Assembly: GCF_001025195.1 (NCBI RefSeq)
Contig: NZ_AP012325.1
Location: 1,240,001-1,304,000, forward strand
DNA length: 64,000 nucleotides
Direction of reading: 5' to 3'
Source: Bifidobacterium catenulatum DSM 16992 = JCM 1194 = LMG 11043
GTDB lineage: Bacteria; Actinomycetota; Actinomycetes; Actinomycetales; Bifidobacteriaceae
Part shown: positions 1 through 12,582 of the stretch, in pieces
How positions within the stretch are numbered: the stretch's first letter is position 1
Layout: each line of letters begins with the position of its first letter
Program-made: the position numbers and the translations under genes
Notes under the pieces: model-generated
Told to the model about the DNA's origin: nothing
The model's database searches: none
Seen by the model: the letters and a program-made list of their open reading frames with translations, nothing else

Positions 1-158
1 CTGCGCTTGATACTACACAAGGCACAAGATTTTCACAAGGGCCGTTTCATTTTCGCTTCGTTTCCGGTATGGAATACGCTCGGTTTTTTGCAATGGCCTG
101 TCTTCGCTGGTTTCCCTCCCATACTGAATGCAGTACGGGGACACGGTTCCATAGAGTT

Positions 159-1280
159 TTACAGGGGCCTGCGCATCAACGATCCAGCTAGGTTCCTGAA
201 TGTCTCGCCAATATCGTCGGCACGTAATGAGCCATCCTCATTCAGCACGGCCGGACGTCCGGCCTCACCAGTCTCCCTCAATTCCGGTTCCAACGGAAGC
301 TGAGCTAGCAAAGGAACGTCATAGCCGAGGCTTTCGGTCAGCTGTTCCGACACGCGCGCGCCGCCGCCTTCGCCGAAAATCCGCAGACGTTCACCCTTGT
401 GCTCGTAATAGCTCATGTTTTCCACAACACCACGTACTTTCATCGGCACCTGCAGCGCCACCAGGCCGGAGCGGACCGCGATGTCGGATGCGGATGGCTG
501 CGGCGTGGTGACCACCACCAGTTCCGCGTTCGGCAAGGCCTGGGCCACGGAAATCGCCATATCGCCGGTGCCTGGAGCCAAGTCAAGCAGAAGCACGTCG
601 GGCTCACCCCACCACACGTCTGAAAGGAACTGTTCGAGCGAACGCTGCAGTCTCGGCCCTCTCCAAAGAATCGCGCGATCGGCGCCCGCAAACATGCCGA
701 TGGAAATCAATTTCGTTCCCCAAGCGGTGACGGGCATGAGCATGCCATTCAGATTGGTGGGTTGCGCGTGCACGCCGAACAGTCGCGGCAGCGAGAATCC
801 ATAGATGTCGGCATCAATGGCGGCCGTATCGTAACCGAGCGCCGCGAAAGTGGCGGCAAGATTCGCGGTGACGGACGATTTGCCGACACCGCCCTTGCCG
901 GATGCTATGGCGAAAATACGGGTTTTGATGCCCGGCTTGTTGAAGGGATTCTGCTTGCGCTCGGCTTTGAGACCGGCAACGAGTTGGGTGAGCTTGTCTT
1001 GGCTCATAGATCCGACTTCGATGCGCGGCAGCAGCGTTGCATCCGGGTAGGATGCCACCGCTCCGTTGATCTGGTTGGTGATGGTCTGCGATAATGGACA
1101 GCCTTCTACCGTCAGTTCGACCTCCACACGAACCTCATAGGTGTTCGCCTTACCTTCCACCGGTATCGCGTCGATGGCTGCGATCATGCCCAGATCAGTC
1201 ACAGATCGACCCAGTTCCGGGTCGATTACTTTGCTGAGTCGCTCATAGATGCGCGCTTCGATGGTGCGCTCGTCGGTCAT
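159..1280 (-). CDS. apbC: Mrp/ApbC-family Fe-S cluster carrier P-loop ATPase
   Basis: Cytosolic MRP-family ATPase that in studied relatives binds and transfers [4Fe-4S] clusters. The first 90 or so residues form a MIP18/DUF59-type domain (ERLSKVIDPELGRSVTDLG), followed by the P-loop GTPase-like domain with the deviant Walker A motif SGKGGVGKSSV near residue 130, a DADIYG switch and the LLDLAPGTGD Walker B region. I start at the ATG at 1278-1280 because AAAGGAGG lies just upstream; a longer frame continues to 1328 without a ribosome binding site. The CxxC motif found near the C-terminus of many Mrp proteins is not obvious here. It precedes no gene in the window and follows ligA on the same strand, with about 90 bases between them. 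The family call is secure; cluster transfer itself is inferred from the family. Confidence 0.9.
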   Translation of the reverse strand: MTDERTIEARIYERLSKVIDPELGRSVTDLGMIAAIDAIPVEGKANTYEVRVEVELTVEGCPLSQTITNQINGAVASYPDATLLPRIEVGSMSQDKLTQLVAGLKAERKQNPFNKPGIKTRIFAIASGKGGVGKSSVTANLAATFAALGYDTAAIDADIYGFSLPRLFGVHAQPTNLNGMLMPVTAWGTKLISIGMFAGADRAILWRGPRLQRSLEQFLSDVWWGEPDVLLLDLAPGTGDMAISVAQALPNAELVVVTTPQPSASDIAVRSGLVALQVPMKVRGVVENMSYYEHKGERLRIFGEGGGARVSEQLTESLGYDVPLLAQLPLEPELRETGEAGRPAVLNEDGSLRADDIGETFRNLAGSLMRRPL

Positions 1281-1373
1281 GGTTCCTCCTTTAGCCGCGT
1301 ACCAGACTAGCGTCTGGAGGCGCGGCATGCCAGAGCTTTCTTGCGATTACGTTGCCAGTTTGACGTGCCGGTA

Positions 1374-4133
<2,760 letters not shown>

Positions 4134-4178
4134 TTAACGTGCCGTCGACGCTGAATTATTCGCTCCGGATGGCGTCAG

Positions 4179-7100
4179 TCAGTTGTTCAACGATCTCAGG
4201 AACTGCATCTGCACCACGTCGGCCCCGTCTCGTTCCTCGTCATCCATTCTGGATGCGGCCACCGAAAGCGTTCTTGCCGGCACGAACATGCCCTCGTCCA
4301 CGCAGACTCGCGCGGCCTTGCGCACCAAGGACGCAACCCGCGTGTTGGGCCATACCGGCAGTCCAGCCTGCGCAAGCACATGCATGGCTTCCGGAACATT
4401 GGTAGGCACTGGAATGCACTGCGATTGCGCGCGTCCGATTAATTCCTGAAGCTCACCTTCCAACATGGCGATACGCCCCGGAGCGATCTCTTCGCTCATG
4501 ATATATGAGGCGGCCGCAATGTCGAAATGATCGCACATCCATTCCGCGTAGGCGAGCCTATAGTAAGCGAACGATGCATCCTCACGGTCGAGTGCGACAT
4601 GCAACGCGTTGAGACATGCGGCTCTAGCCGGATCCCAATCCTCGGAGCGTGCCAACTGCACCGCCAGTTTAAGGTGTGAGAGCGGATAAGCAGGCGCGTA
4701 TCGCACCATCGCGTTGAGATGCGGCAGCGCGGCCTTGACTCCTTTGACCTGTGCGAGCACGTCAGCTAGTTCCATATGCGCATAGAACAGGTTGTCAGGG
4801 ATAAGCACGGTACGTTCGCCTTCCGTAGCAAACATACGGTTATAGATGACACGTTCCGCATACGAGTTGAAATACCGTGGCACGCCCGGATTCGAAACGA
4901 ACAGCTGATCCATTCGTTCCAGCGCCGCTTCGGCCAATTCCACGCTCTGATCGATCTGCCCGGAAAACAGCAGATCCCTCGCCTTGATGCGCTCCGCATC
5001 GAGCTCGTCAGCCACGCGGAATGAGAAATCCGGCGTGTCCTTACCATCAATAAGAGCGCTCGTCACTTGCGGAGCCAGGGCCGTTAACTCAGGGTCGGAG
5101 ATGGCATTGATGACGTCCATGGCCTGCTTCGCTTTGGCCACCGATTCCAGATGGGGGTCCTGCGCGATCCTATGGAATTCGCCAACCGCGCGCTGCAGCA
5201 GATCCACACGTTGGATGGACAGCCCTGACATGTCGCGGCAGCCAAACAGTTGCGCCGTATCATGGTCGAACGCGGCGTCAGAAAGCTCGGGCTCCTCCTG
5301 GCTCCCCGCCGGAGAGAAACGGCTGTCACGCAGGTCGAGTGCAGCATCCACCGGCTTCAACGCTCCAAGACCATCCACATCCATTTCCGCGCCGAACATG
5401 CGGTACGTGCCTGTCGGATCAGACAGTCCGCACTCACCCAACCGTTCCATGAACTCGCTTCTGGTAAAGGTGACCGTCACCAGATTGCGCACGGTTGGAT
5501 TCTTGCGAAGCTGGCTCAACGGATCGTCGCCATCCCCGTCGAAATCGTTATAGCCGATCAGACCAGCATCAAGACCATCATGCGTGGAATGCTCGGAATC
5601 GCCCTCCTCGCCGGTGGACTCGTTTGAGGCTTCGTCAGGAACCGCAAACGCCATCTCGTCGAAGTCGATATCTTTCATCAGAGCCTCGAACTGGCTGTTC
5701 AGCGAATCGTCCGCATCATCGCCGTCACCGTCATCGGCACCCAAGTCAGCGGTTTTCGGCGTCACTGGCCGAGACGGATCCCCATGGAAATCGCCGTCCT
5801 TCGGATCGGCTTTGGATCCGGAAACGCCCATATCTCCGGTACGGATTCGTTCGAACGCGGCCAATGCCTCGCTCATCAGCTCGCTGATGGCGGAATCCTG
5901 CTCGGCCACGGCCTCCTCCAAACCAATCGAATCAATGTGCATCGATACGCGCTGGATGCCTGGATCGGCACCAAAACTCAACGCGGCCATCATCAGTCCG
6001 ACACGCAGATTGTAGTCCGCGCTCATGCGAGCGCGTTCGGCGTCCGTCATGTCCGCCCATGCATGGCGTGTCGCATCGTATCTGGTGGACGGCATCATGG
6101 AAACGCCTGCGGAAGTAAAGCCGATCGCCATATTGCCGTCCTTGAGGCTGCATCGGAAATCCACGTCGAAACGGTATGGAAGGCGCATGCTGCGCAGCAG
6201 CCGAGACATTGTCTGGCGGTACACCCATTCCGAACCGCCTTCGCGGCCTAAGGCGACGCCATCCGTGCCGCCCTTCGTGTTTTCGGCAATGGAACGCCTG
6301 GTTTCCGAGGCGATGTCCACCAGACGCATGACGGCCTGCACGCCATCATCCTGCCGGGAGTCGAGGATTGCGCCGAATTCGTCATCCGGTTTCAATGCGA
6401 TCAACGCCGGATTTTCCAGCAACGCCATGTCGATCTGCGCCGCTTCGGCTCGTGTCACGGTGTCTTCCGTGGGGAGCCTGCCGATACGGGCGTTGCGTTC
6501 CAACCATGAGCTGACTGCGGCGAAACGGTTGAGATTGCCTTCGATGTTCAGCGCACGCAACGATGCCGAGAACGGCAACGTGGAATCCCATGCGAAGAAG
6601 TAGCAGCCGGAATAACTGGACGTGTACAGATGTAGCGGTTCCGCACCATGTACGGCCTCAAGGCCTTGGTCTTTGTCGAGGGCACCGGCCTCGCGCATGA
6701 GGTCGGCGAAATAATCCTCGAGTCCGGAGGCACGCATGCCGTGCGAGCGGGCACTCATCGTGTCTCTGATGGATCGGCGGATCGCGCCCATCGGCGCTTC
6801 TCTGTTGAGCCTGCGGAAGATGTTGCCCGTGCCGAATCCTACGAGTAGTCCGTTCATTTGCGGCAGCATGTAGGCCGCGAAGAACGCGATGGCGATGGCG
6901 TCACGGTATTCTAGGTCGAATCGCATGGCTTCCGGCAGGTTGGCGCGCATCTGTTCAAGCGTGTAGCGGTTGCCGACCTTGAGCCAGGACGCGAGCCACA
7001 TCATGCGTCCTCCGGGCATGCGCCCTACGACACCGCCTTGTGATGCGCGTACCATTTTTGGCGTGCCGTTCGCAGCATGACCGAATCGTGGGCCGTCCGG

Positions 7101-7499
7101 CAGAGTGAGGGTCTCCTCTTTGACGAAGATGAAGCGTGGGTCCAGTTCCTGCACGTCCATTTCAGGATCGGTGCCTGCGAAGACGCGCGCTTTGTTGTCG
7201 GCGAGCGCGATTTGTGCGAAGTGGTTGGTGTCGGTGAATAGGCCGATGGAGAAGGCTTTGCCTTGGGTTTGCGGTAGTTGTGCCCAGCCGAGTTGGAGTG
7301 TGTTTGGCACGCCTTCGAAACCTTTGATGATGCGTCGTTTGATGAGCGGGTTGAGTTTGATGGCGTTGCGGGTGAGTTCGCCGACGATGTCATCTGGCGT
7401 GTCAAGGGCTTTGCCGAAGGGGTTGGTATCGGTGGCGTTGTGGGGGTGTTTGTTGTGGTTGATGAGTTGTCGTACCCCTTGCATGGCGTGGTTGAGCAT
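4179..7499 (-). CDS. Large tetratricopeptide-like protein, function unknown
   Basis: About 1106 residues with no signal peptide and no clear membrane helices. The C-terminal third (from about residue 790) is a run of helical pairs in a TPR-like pattern, e.g. AAALEASE-type motifs around LLFSGQIDQSVELAEAALE, LADVLAQVKGVKAALPHLNA and LARSEDWDPARAACLNAL. A central acidic, low-complexity linker (DLGADDGDGDDADDS) separates this from an N-terminal globular part I do not recognise. The ATG at 7497-7499 is preceded by CAAGGACGGACC; the open frame extends 22 residues further to 7565 through a His/Pro-rich stretch with no ribosome binding site, so I discard it. It is divergent from the membrane protein gene at 7557. 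I cannot assign a function; a scaffold or assembly role would be typical of TPR proteins but is inference. Confidence 0.75.
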   Translation of the reverse strand: MLNHAMQGVRQLINHNKHPHNATDTNPFGKALDTPDDIVGELTRNAIKLNPLIKRRIIKGFEGVPNTLQLGWAQLPQTQGKAFSIGLFTDTNHFAQIALADNKARVFAGTDPEMDVQELDPRFIFVKEETLTLPDGPRFGHAANGTPKMVRASQGGVVGRMPGGRMMWLASWLKVGNRYTLEQMRANLPEAMRFDLEYRDAIAIAFFAAYMLPQMNGLLVGFGTGNIFRRLNREAPMGAIRRSIRDTMSARSHGMRASGLEDYFADLMREAGALDKDQGLEAVHGAEPLHLYTSSYSGCYFFAWDSTLPFSASLRALNIEGNLNRFAAVSSWLERNARIGRLPTEDTVTRAEAAQIDMALLENPALIALKPDDEFGAILDSRQDDGVQAVMRLVDIASETRRSIAENTKGGTDGVALGREGGSEWVYRQTMSRLLRSMRLPYRFDVDFRCSLKDGNMAIGFTSAGVSMMPSTRYDATRHAWADMTDAERARMSADYNLRVGLMMAALSFGADPGIQRVSMHIDSIGLEEAVAEQDSAISELMSEALAAFERIRTGDMGVSGSKADPKDGDFHGDPSRPVTPKTADLGADDGDGDDADDSLNSQFEALMKDIDFDEMAFAVPDEASNESTGEEGDSEHSTHDGLDAGLIGYNDFDGDGDDPLSQLRKNPTVRNLVTVTFTRSEFMERLGECGLSDPTGTYRMFGAEMDVDGLGALKPVDAALDLRDSRFSPAGSQEEPELSDAAFDHDTAQLFGCRDMSGLSIQRVDLLQRAVGEFHRIAQDPHLESVAKAKQAMDVINAISDPELTALAPQVTSALIDGKDTPDFSFRVADELDAERIKARDLLFSGQIDQSVELAEAALERMDQLFVSNPGVPRYFNSYAERVIYNRMFATEGERTVLIPDNLFYAHMELADVLAQVKGVKAALPHLNAMVRYAPAYPLSHLKLAVQLARSEDWDPARAACLNALHVALDREDASFAYYRLAYAEWMCDHFDIAAASYIMSEEIAPGRIAMLEGELQELIGRAQSQCIPVPTNVPEAMHVLAQAGLPVWPNTRVASLVRKAARVCVDEGMFVPARTLSVAASRMDDEERDGADVVQMQFLRSLNN

Positions 7500-7556
7500 G
7501 GTCCGTCCTTGATGCGGATGGTGTGCTGATGGCGATGCTGGTGTGAGGTGTGACAT

Positions 7557-9797
7557 GTGGGCCATTCTTTCAATTCAATGCGACATGCAGCCTTTAGAAT
7601 AATATTTGTGGTTTTTTCGAAACAGCGTTTTCAGGCGCGTCATCGTGTGCGCGCAGCTATTGTAGCCGCTTTTGTTGTGGTGGTGTTGGTTGAGTGCGTG
7701 TTGTGTAATGTGCCTTTTTTCCGGTCGTTGGCGGCGTCGGGTGATTCGGCGGCTGCGTATAACACGTTGGGGCCAGGGCTTGAGCGTCGTGATGATGGGT
7801 TGTTGGAGGTTATTGATCCGACGCAGGCGTATTTGCAGGTGGCGGCGGATGGTTCATCGGATTATGTGCGTGTTGTTCCTGTTCCTGATGAGGTGCTGCA
7901 GGGGGCTGAGCAGCAGGGTGAGCGCGTGTTGCGTACGGTGCGTGTGCGTCCTGATGCTGATCGTAGGGCGTGTGAGCTTACTTCGGTGTCGTTGGATTCG
8001 TCTCGTTCGTTGTATGTGAGGGCTGCGGCTGGTCGTACGGTGCGTGTGCAGGTGGTGGAACCGAAGGGGTCTTTGATTCCGTTTGAGGCGGTGCGTGCGA
8101 ATGTGCGTGTGCCTTTTTCGGTGAGTCCGCTGCGTGTGGCGTTGTTGGTGTTGGCGCTGGTGTTGGTGGCGTTGTGGCGCCCTGGTTCGCGTTTGTGGAA
8201 GGTGCCGTTGGATACGTCGAGTGTGCGCCAGCGCGTGGCGTTGGGTGTGTTGCTGGCGATTCCGGGGGTGGCGACCGCCGCGGTGGTGGTGTGGCAGTTG
8301 GTGTCTGCCGTACCGTTGAGCTTTCATACTGATGGCATGTATACGTATGATTACGATCAATATGATCATGTGGCTCGGGCGTTGCTTGATGGTCATGCGT
8401 GGCTTGATTTGGATGTGCCCCAGGGGTTGCGTGATGCGGATAATCCGTATGATGTGGCGACCCGTCAGCAGTTGCTTGCCGATGGCGTGAGCCCTGTGTA
8501 TTGGGATTATGCGTTTTTCAATGGGCGTTGGTATTCGTATTTTGGTGTGGTGCCGGCGTTGCTGTTGTTTGTGCCGTATCGTGCGGTGACGTCGTTGTGG
8601 GTTGATGGTGGTCTGATGATGCCGTCGGGTGCCGCGGTGCCGTTGCTGATGTTTGGTTTTTTGGTGTTCGCATGCCTGTTGACGATTCGTGTGATCAAGC
8701 GTGTGCGTCCGCATGTTTCGGTGGCTGCGGTCAGCATGTTGTGCGTGTTTGTATTGTTGGCGTCGAATGCTTCGTATTTGTGGTATCGGACGAATTTCTA
8801 TTCGGTGCCGATCGCAGCGTCTTTGTTGTTGAGCACGTTGGGCTTGTGGCTGTGGTTGGGGGCCGAACGTCCGTCCGCGGCCAACGCTGGCGAGGATGGC
8901 AAGGTGAATGCGGTCGGCTCGTTGTCGCTGCCTCGTTTGGCTGCCGGCTCGGTGTGCATTGCTGCGAATGTGGGTTGTCGTCCGTCGTTTGTGGTGGTGG
9001 CGTTCGCCGCGTTTCCGTTGTTCTGGCCGCAGATTCGTGCGATTGCCAAACAGTTGCGTGATGGCGTGTTCGCTTCTGGCGCGCATGGGCGCGCCTGCGC
9101 CATGTTGCATGCGTTGCGCGCGCCTTTGGCCGTGCTGGTGCCCGCATTGGTTGTAGTGGTGCCGTTGTTCGCCTATAACATGGTGCGTTTCTCCTCGCCA
9201 TTCGATTTCGGTTCGTCATATCAGATAACGGTCACGGATATGACGAGCTACCATCAGTCGTGGTCGAATTTCATTTGGACGGTCGCATACTATCTGTTTT
9301 TGCCGTTGCGTTGGACGAATATGTTCCCGTTCCTTGCCGTCGACCCCACCCCATTGAAAGATTGGGGGTTCACGGAGGCGATGCCTGGAGGCCTGTTCGC
9401 CATGGCGCCTCTCGCATTGGCTTCGCTGGCATGCCCATTCCTACGCCGGCATATGCGCGCTCGTGGTCATACCGGTATGTGGCGTACACTGACGACGTTC
9501 CTGCTGTTGAGTTTGCTGATTGTGGCGCTTGACGCGCGCTTGGGTGGTCTTGGGTGGCGCTACATCGCCGATTTCGGTTGGCTGTTCGCCTTGGCTTCGT
9601 TGCCTCTGCTGCTCATTGCGTTGGATTGCGACCGTCCGCGGCTGTGCTGGCTGTTGCGCGTACTGGTGTTGGCGCTGCTGCTGTTCATGTTGGCGGTGAC
9701 GGTGTTGTCGTTGTTCCTATATGGTCGCGACGACGAGCTGATACGCAATAATTCCGGTTTGTTCCATGACGTGCAGTCGTGGTTCACCCTGATATGA
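7557..9797 (+). CDS. Polytopic membrane protein, GT-C glycosyltransferase-like
   Basis: About 740 residues with one N-terminal membrane helix, an extracellular segment of roughly 110 residues, then at least nine more hydrophobic helices. The loop after the third helix carries DQYDHVARALLDGHAWLDL and WDYAFFNGRWYSYFG, the acidic-loop and YYFG-type pattern seen in GT-C membrane glycosyltransferases and related membrane proteins that use lipid-linked sugars. The first part of the gene has extreme T/G-rich third positions, which produce a long Arg/His/Gln-rich antisense frame that is not a gene. The start is uncertain: GTG at 7557 or ATG at 7578, neither with a strong ribosome binding site. The next gene, 140 bases on in the same direction, encodes a membrane-anchored arylsulfotransferase-like protein, so both may modify cell-surface polymers (inference). 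Confidence 0.7.
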   Translation: MGHSFNSMRHAAFRIIFVVFSKQRFQARHRVRAAIVAAFVVVVLVECVLCNVPFFRSLAASGDSAAAYNTLGPGLERRDDGLLEVIDPTQAYLQVAADGSSDYVRVVPVPDEVLQGAEQQGERVLRTVRVRPDADRRACELTSVSLDSSRSLYVRAAAGRTVRVQVVEPKGSLIPFEAVRANVRVPFSVSPLRVALLVLALVLVALWRPGSRLWKVPLDTSSVRQRVALGVLLAIPGVATAAVVVWQLVSAVPLSFHTDGMYTYDYDQYDHVARALLDGHAWLDLDVPQGLRDADNPYDVATRQQLLADGVSPVYWDYAFFNGRWYSYFGVVPALLLFVPYRAVTSLWVDGGLMMPSGAAVPLLMFGFLVFACLLTIRVIKRVRPHVSVAAVSMLCVFVLLASNASYLWYRTNFYSVPIAASLLLSTLGLWLWLGAERPSAANAGEDGKVNAVGSLSLPRLAAGSVCIAANVGCRPSFVVVAFAAFPLFWPQIRAIAKQLRDGVFASGAHGRACAMLHALRAPLAVLVPALVVVVPLFAYNMVRFSSPFDFGSSYQITVTDMTSYHQSWSNFIWTVAYYLFLPLRWTNMFPFLAVDPTPLKDWGFTEAMPGGLFAMAPLALASLACPFLRRHMRARGHTGMWRTLTTFLLLSLLIVALDARLGGLGWRYIADFGWLFALASLPLLLIALDCDRPRLCWLLRVLVLALLLFMLAVTVLSLFLYGRDDELIRNNSGLFHDVQSWFTLI

Positions 9798-9935
9798 GGC
9801 ACGGCGTTTTCAGGGTTATTTCAGGGTTTTATTACGGTTTGTCCAATAAAATCTCCGGTTTGTTCCGAGTTTTGCGAATAATAGTGGTGTCGTAACTGTT
9901 CGCTATGAGATGAACCCTTGTTGGAGACATCAGCT

Positions 9936-11597
9936 ATGAAATCGCTTCCACTTCTGTCTAACCATCCTCGTGTTAGACGCTGGACCGCGGCCGTGGTAGC
10001 ATCGGTCATCGCATTGGGCGTCTGTCTCGCCAGCTATGACAACGTCGATGCGGCCATCAGACAAAACAGGATCGAACGGCTGAACGCACGTATCGAGAAT
10101 GTGTACACAGCCGACTATCAGAATATGGCCGACGACAAGCTCGAGCAGGAAAAAAGCAAGTCTGCCGCCACGGAAGATGACATGTTCGTCACTGAGGATC
10201 CGTACGGCACCAACACCACGTCGCTGTATGTGTATTTCACCACCGACGACTCGGTATCCGTATCCTATACCGTGCATGCGGACGGCTACGCGGATTTCAC
10301 CCGTGACGCCTACCAGCAATCGCAATACAGCAAAACCCATGAATTCCAGATACTCGGCCTTATTCCCCGGGAAAAGAACACCATCACCATCACGTTGACC
10401 AACGCCGATGGCAAATCCCGTACGCATACCTTCGAACACAGGGGCACTTCCCTGCTTGGCAATGAGGAAGTACAGCTGGAGCAGACCGTCGTAGCTGATT
10501 CCGGAGAAGACTTGGGCGATGGCCTGTATGCCATACTCGGCAACGATTCCGACGAGCAGGACTTCATGTTCTATTATGATACGAACGGCGTGCTGCGCGG
10601 TGAGATTCCCGTGCTCTACTATCGTTCGCATCGTCTGCTGTTCGACGATGACGGGCTCATGTGGTTCTCCGCTTCCACGCACCACATGGCGGCGATGAAC
10701 CGTCTCGGCAAGTTGGAGAAGATCTATGATCTTGGATCCGACTATATTCTGCACCACGATTACGCGATGGACGCCAATGGAGACATCGTGCTGTTGGCCA
10801 CCGAAATGGGCCGCGACGACAATGCCGTGCAAGATCAGGTCATCAAGCTCAGCACTTCCACCGGCAGTGTGACCCGCTTGGTGGATTTCGGCGAACTGTT
10901 CGCCGACTATAAGGCCTCCACCACGCATGCGGGAACCGACGAGTCGGATTCGAGCGCCCAGAATCGTTGGGATTGGCTGCATTGCAACACCATCCAACTG
11001 TTGGATGATGGTTCCGCGTTATTCTCCGCACGCGAAACGTCCACCATCATCAAAGTGGATGATCTGGAATCAGATCCGACGGTCGACTACATGATCGGCG
11101 AGCCGTCCGTGTGGGCAGGCACCGATGAGGTCAGCAGTTTCCTAGCGAAAGACGGAGATTTTTCCGATACCGGCGGACAGCATTCCATCACATACGTCGC
11201 CGATGATTCGCTGCCTGACGGCCAGTATTACCTGTACATGTTCGACAATAATTTCGGCACTTCGCTGACGCGTCCTGATTTCGACTGGACGGTGATCGAC
11301 GGTATCTCGACCGAACTGTCTTCTGACACGGCGAAGTCGCAGTATCGCAAATATCTGGTCGACGAGAATGCAGGCACGTATACGGAAGTGTCGTCGTTCG
11401 ACGTGCCGTATTCGCCGTATGTCAGTTCCGCACAGGAATTGGACAACGGACAGATTCTCATCGATTCGGGCATGAAGGGCCTGTTCGGCCAGTACAACGA
11501 GGATGGCGATCTGTTGGTGCAGTTCAAGATGACGTTGAACAGCGCGTACATCTATCGCGTGTACAAGTACGATTTCTCGGGATTCTATTTCGACTGA
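9936..11597 (+). CDS. Arylsulfotransferase (ASST) family protein, membrane-anchored
   Basis: 553 residues. An N-terminal signal anchor (TAAVVASVIALGVCLASY) is followed by a beta-rich N-terminal ASST domain (TSLYVYFTTDDSVSVSYTV) and a beta-propeller. PLP- and PAPS-independent ASST enzymes move sulfate between phenols through a histidine; the known set of three histidines and one arginine has plausible counterparts here in ILHHDYAMD (about residue 273), WLHCNTIQL (about 348), SARETSTI (Arg about 366) and GGQHSITYV (about 414). ATG at 9936 has GGAG nine bases upstream. Family assignment is good; substrate is unknown and the activity is not proven by motif reading. It follows the GT-C-like membrane protein and precedes an ABC ATPase after 105 bases. 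Confidence 0.8.
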   Translation: MKSLPLLSNHPRVRRWTAAVVASVIALGVCLASYDNVDAAIRQNRIERLNARIENVYTADYQNMADDKLEQEKSKSAATEDDMFVTEDPYGTNTTSLYVYFTTDDSVSVSYTVHADGYADFTRDAYQQSQYSKTHEFQILGLIPREKNTITITLTNADGKSRTHTFEHRGTSLLGNEEVQLEQTVVADSGEDLGDGLYAILGNDSDEQDFMFYYDTNGVLRGEIPVLYYRSHRLLFDDDGLMWFSASTHHMAAMNRLGKLEKIYDLGSDYILHHDYAMDANGDIVLLATEMGRDDNAVQDQVIKLSTSTGSVTRLVDFGELFADYKASTTHAGTDESDSSAQNRWDWLHCNTIQLLDDGSALFSARETSTIIKVDDLESDPTVDYMIGEPSVWAGTDEVSSFLAKDGDFSDTGGQHSITYVADDSLPDGQYYLYMFDNNFGTSLTRPDFDWTVIDGISTELSSDTAKSQYRKYLVDENAGTYTEVSSFDVPYSPYVSSAQELDNGQILIDSGMKGLFGQYNEDGDLLVQFKMTLNSAYIYRVYKYDFSGFYFD

Positions 11598-11702
11598 CGC
11601 GTAAGCGTTCGCGAATCTTGATGGGGCTGGAATCTGAACTCCTTTCGGGGGTTTGGGTTTCCGGCCTCGTTTCGTATGCGGCGGGTTCGGCGCGCCCGTA
11701 CA

Positions 11703-12512
11703 ATGGGCAGCATGGGTTTTTTCGATTCGTTGTTTTCATCCAAGCGTCCCGAGGGGGCGCGTGATGTCACGTTCACGCTTGACCAGGCCGGCCACACGTA
11801 TGAGGATGGCAATATCGGTTTGAAGCCGACGTCGTTGACGATCACTCCGGAAAGCAAGCGTGTGGCCGTGATTGGGCTGAATGGTTCCGGTAAGACCACG
11901 TTATTGCAGTTGTTGGATGGCGCGTTGGCCGCGACGTCCGGTTCGGTACGCGTCGACGCGGATGGCGTTGCATACGACCCGTCGGCGAAGCGTGATCTGA
12001 AACGTATCGAATCGATGATTGGTCGTGTTCGCCGCGAGGAGATTCCGAACAGTTATTACAAGGCGGATTCCATTCGTGAGGCGATTGATGAGCCGTTGAA
12101 GAAGCATAAGGTGCCGGAAAGCGAACGTCAGGCGATTATCGGCAATCTGTTTGCGCATTTCGATTTGGCTGCGGTCGCGCGCGAGTCTGCTTCCGCGTTG
12201 GACAGCGAGAAGCGCCATCTGCTGGCGATTGCTTCCGCATTGAGCTTCTCTCCCGCAGCGATCGTTGCCGACGAGCCGACTAAGGGTTTGGATGAGGTGG
12301 CGTCCGCGCATGTGGCGAAAGCCTTGTTCAGTTACGACAAGCAAGTGGTGTTCGCCACGCATGACACGGAACTGATCACACGCGCGGAATATGCGATCGA
12401 CCGCACACTGGTGGTCGACGACCATCAGGTGGTGTTCGACGGTGGCCCGCATGAGGCCGTCGCCTTTTACACAGATCTCATCCGAGCCAAATACGAGGCA
12501 GCCAAAGCCTGA
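11703..12512 (+). CDS. ABC-type ATPase with degenerate signature motif
   Basis: About 270 residues, cytosolic, one ABC nucleotide-binding domain. Walker A is GLNGSGKTTLLQLLDG, the Q-loop region is weak, Walker B is AAIVADEPTKGLDE and the H-loop is FATHDTE, all resembling ECF/cobalt-type ATPases. The signature normally written LSGGQ is replaced by ASALDSEKRHLLAIA. That change would be expected to alter composite-site ATP hydrolysis unless another subunit completes the site. ATG codons at 11703 and 11712 both lie in poor Shine-Dalgarno context; the reading frame is open further upstream to 11676. No permease is adjacent, so the partner (possibly the ECF module at 17.5-19.9 kb) is unknown. Confidence 0.75.
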   Translation: MGSMGFFDSLFSSKRPEGARDVTFTLDQAGHTYEDGNIGLKPTSLTITPESKRVAVIGLNGSGKTTLLQLLDGALAATSGSVRVDADGVAYDPSAKRDLKRIESMIGRVRREEIPNSYYKADSIREAIDEPLKKHKVPESERQAIIGNLFAHFDLAAVARESASALDSEKRHLLAIASALSFSPAAIVADEPTKGLDEVASAHVAKALFSYDKQVVFATHDTELITRAEYAIDRTLVVDDHQVVFDGGPHEAVAFYTDLIRAKYEAAKA

Positions 12513-12537
12513 TTCATATTCCGATCGATTCGTATTG

Positions 12538-12577
12538 GCCGCTGTACCGTCATTGGCGTTAATTGCGGCACAGCGGC
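12538..12577. terminator. Hairpin between convergent genes
   Basis: Twelve-base arms GCCGCTGTACCG and CGGCACAGCGGC pair with one mismatch across a 16-base loop. It sits between the convergent ABC ATPase and aminotransferase genes and could serve both. Confidence 0.6.
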
Positions 12578-12582
12578 ACGAT

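Noticed and set aside
7854-9110. 418-codon minus-strand frame rich in His/Arg/Gln
   Set aside because: Product of the T/G-rich codon use of the membrane protein gene on the other strand.
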